Shown piece by piece: positions 63,124 through 64,000 of a DNA stretch of 64,000 nucleotides. This stretch comes from Pleomorphomonas diazotrophica (GTDB lineage: Bacteria; Pseudomonadota; Alphaproteobacteria; Rhizobiales; Pleomorphomonadaceae), in the NCBI RefSeq assembly GCF_002844595.1, contig NZ_PJNW01000019.1, positions 43,958-107,957 on the forward strand. The letters run 5' to 3'. Under the pieces are notes generated by a model. It saw only the letters and a program-made list of their open reading frames with translations, did no database searches and was not told the origin of the DNA. The position numbers and the translations under genes were made by a program. The first letter of the stretch is position 1. Every line of letters starts with the position of its first letter.

Positions 63124-64000
63124 TCATCGATCGTCCGCAGCTTGAGGTAGCGGCGACAGATAGCCATGCGAAATCAGCGCTGCGTATTCATCTGGCGAAC
63201 GTACCTGCTGGATCAATTCATGAGCATGACGAATGGCAGCGGCGTCTGTGATTGGGTCAAGCATCTCTACGGATAATGCCTCATGAAGCAAAATTTCCCA
63301 CGTGGCGTGGGGCGTGCCCTGAAAATGCCGAAACACAGATCCGTGCCTCAAGCCATTGCAATACATACCTAAAATTATTGGCCAATTGCGATCGCGAGGA
63401 TGCTCAGATTTAGCGAAGTGGGCGAAGAGGATCGAACACGCATCCCGCACCCCGCTGGGAAGCTTCTGCGCGGCAAACACATGAGCGATAACTTTCGTTG
63501 TCACCTCGGTGACAAGCAGCGAGAAATCTGAAATATGCGCATAGCGGTGAAACACCCTACTTGCTCGACTGATCCGAAAAATCGCGTCTTCGTTAGTCGA
63601 ATACGCTCCTGCCCAAGCAAATATGCATGCGGCACTTTTGTACGACAGGTTGTCAGCCTTCGAAAGTTCCTTTGTCACATAGACAGCATCTTCGTAGCTC
63701 CAATACGTCTCTAGCCAAGCTTCGCACGCCGACTTGATCGGCTCTAGGGGCTGTCCGGCTGTCAGCCACGCACGGAAAACGAAGTCGGCATCTTTCAGCG
63801 AGGAATTGATTTCTACCCATTCAAGCAGCTTTTCGCGGACGACCTTGACCTCGCCCTTGGCGTCCAGCCAAGCCTTGTAGACGTGCGATGCCCCCGGCGT
63901 TGTGCCATGCTCCGCCACCCAGAGGAGAAGCTTTTCGCGGATCTCATCGACCCTGCCCTTGGCATCCAGCCAGGCATTATAGACGAACTGTGCCTCAGGT
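63124..64000 (-). CDS. C-terminal part of a 34-residue helical-repeat protein (runs off the window)
   Basis: The open frame has no start within the window (a GTG at 63918 is internal to a repeat) and continues past 64000. At least four consecutive 34-residue units are readable: PEAQFVYNAWLDAKGRVDEI... (63898-63999), PGASHVYKAWLDAKGEVKVV... (63796-63897), KDADFVFRAWLTAGQPLEPI... (63694-63795) and EDAVYVTKELSKADNLSYKS... (63592-63693). A less regular helical end (to 63124) follows. The units look like paired helices of a solenoid. GC is lower than in the neighbours. Confidence 0.75.
   Translation of the reverse strand, partial: PEAQFVYNAWLDAKGRVDEIREKLLLWVAEHGTTPGASHVYKAWLDAKGEVKVVREKLLEWVEINSSLKDADFVFRAWLTAGQPLEPIKSACEAWLETYWSYEDAVYVTKELSKADNLSYKSAACIFAWAGAYSTNEDAIFRISRASRVFHRYAHISDFSLLVTEVTTKVIAHVFAAQKLPSGVRDACSILFAHFAKSEHPRDRNWPIILGMYCNGLRHGSVFRHFQGTPHATWEILLHEALSVEMLDPITDAAAIRHAHELIQQVRSPDEYAALISHGYLSPLPQAADDR

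Overview
The window is a GC-rich chromosomal segment of an alphaproteobacterium, most likely of the order Hyphomicrobiales (Rhizobiales). This rests on the family mix (GlxA-type and other AraC regulators, LysE exporters, BrnTA and ParDE modules, an LplT-Aas fusion, DUF3309, GFA, DUF4126 and PRC-barrel proteins), strong G/C third-position bias and palindromic intergenic repeats. The genus cannot be fixed from the sequence alone.

Positions 1 to 31.4 kb are ordinary accessory chromosome: small regulator-plus-target pairs (alpha/beta hydrolase with MarR; GlxA regulator divergent from a GNAT; MarR divergent from an MBL-fold hydrolase; VOC protein with AraC; TetR divergent from an MFS pump). There are also transporters (CDF, two LysE, a short CDF-like protein), toxin-antitoxin modules (two BrnTA, two ParDE-like, and remnants of an MqsA-like antitoxin), a membrane GGDEF-EAL enzyme, and a DUF134/NifX-like/DUF4405 redox-type cluster. 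Several promoters carry recognisable paired operators.

Positions 31.5 to 61.35 kb hold the late genes of a T7-like podovirus in T7 order: tail tubular A, tail tubular B, gp13-like, two tandem gp14-like proteins, a gp15-like protein, two very large ejection/polyvalent proteins, tail fibres, a fibre-associated DUF4376 protein, holin-like protein, endolysin and nested Rz/Rz1 spanins. They end beside a tRNA-Ile2/Met (CAT) gene. No capsid, portal, terminase, integrase, polymerase or phage RNA polymerase gene lies in the window. The set is split between gp14 and gp15 by about 8.5 kb of bacterial genes (lipoprotein, HNH nuclease, Fic protein, TetR, LplT-Aas fusion). The same promoter-like motif (CCAYCACGGAAACC, 8 nt, YTAGNGTC) precedes the virion blocks on both sides of the split. 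The tail-fibre region contains at least three tandem cassettes: one intact, two decayed, with an opposite-strand sugar-type methyltransferase gene among them.

Three families of dispersed palindromic DNA are visible. Element A (ten copies, about 100 to 260 bp, two inverted arms around an AT-rich centre) is often interrupted at one fixed place in an arm by a 24-bp palindrome. Two near-identical copies bracket a GIY-YIG nuclease gene. Element B (about 146 bp) supplies the C-terminus of a CDF transporter. Element C (a 44-bp hairpin in a longer repeat) occurs twice in tandem upstream of a TetR gene and once in frame inside the gp13-like gene.

The last kilobase holds a TetR/quinone-oxidoreductase pair and the 3' part of a gene for a protein built of 34-residue helical repeats that runs off the window. 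The most interesting candidate system is the headless, split, apparently co-regulated podoviral tail/ejection locus; whether it is a decayed prophage or a domesticated particle cannot be settled from this window.
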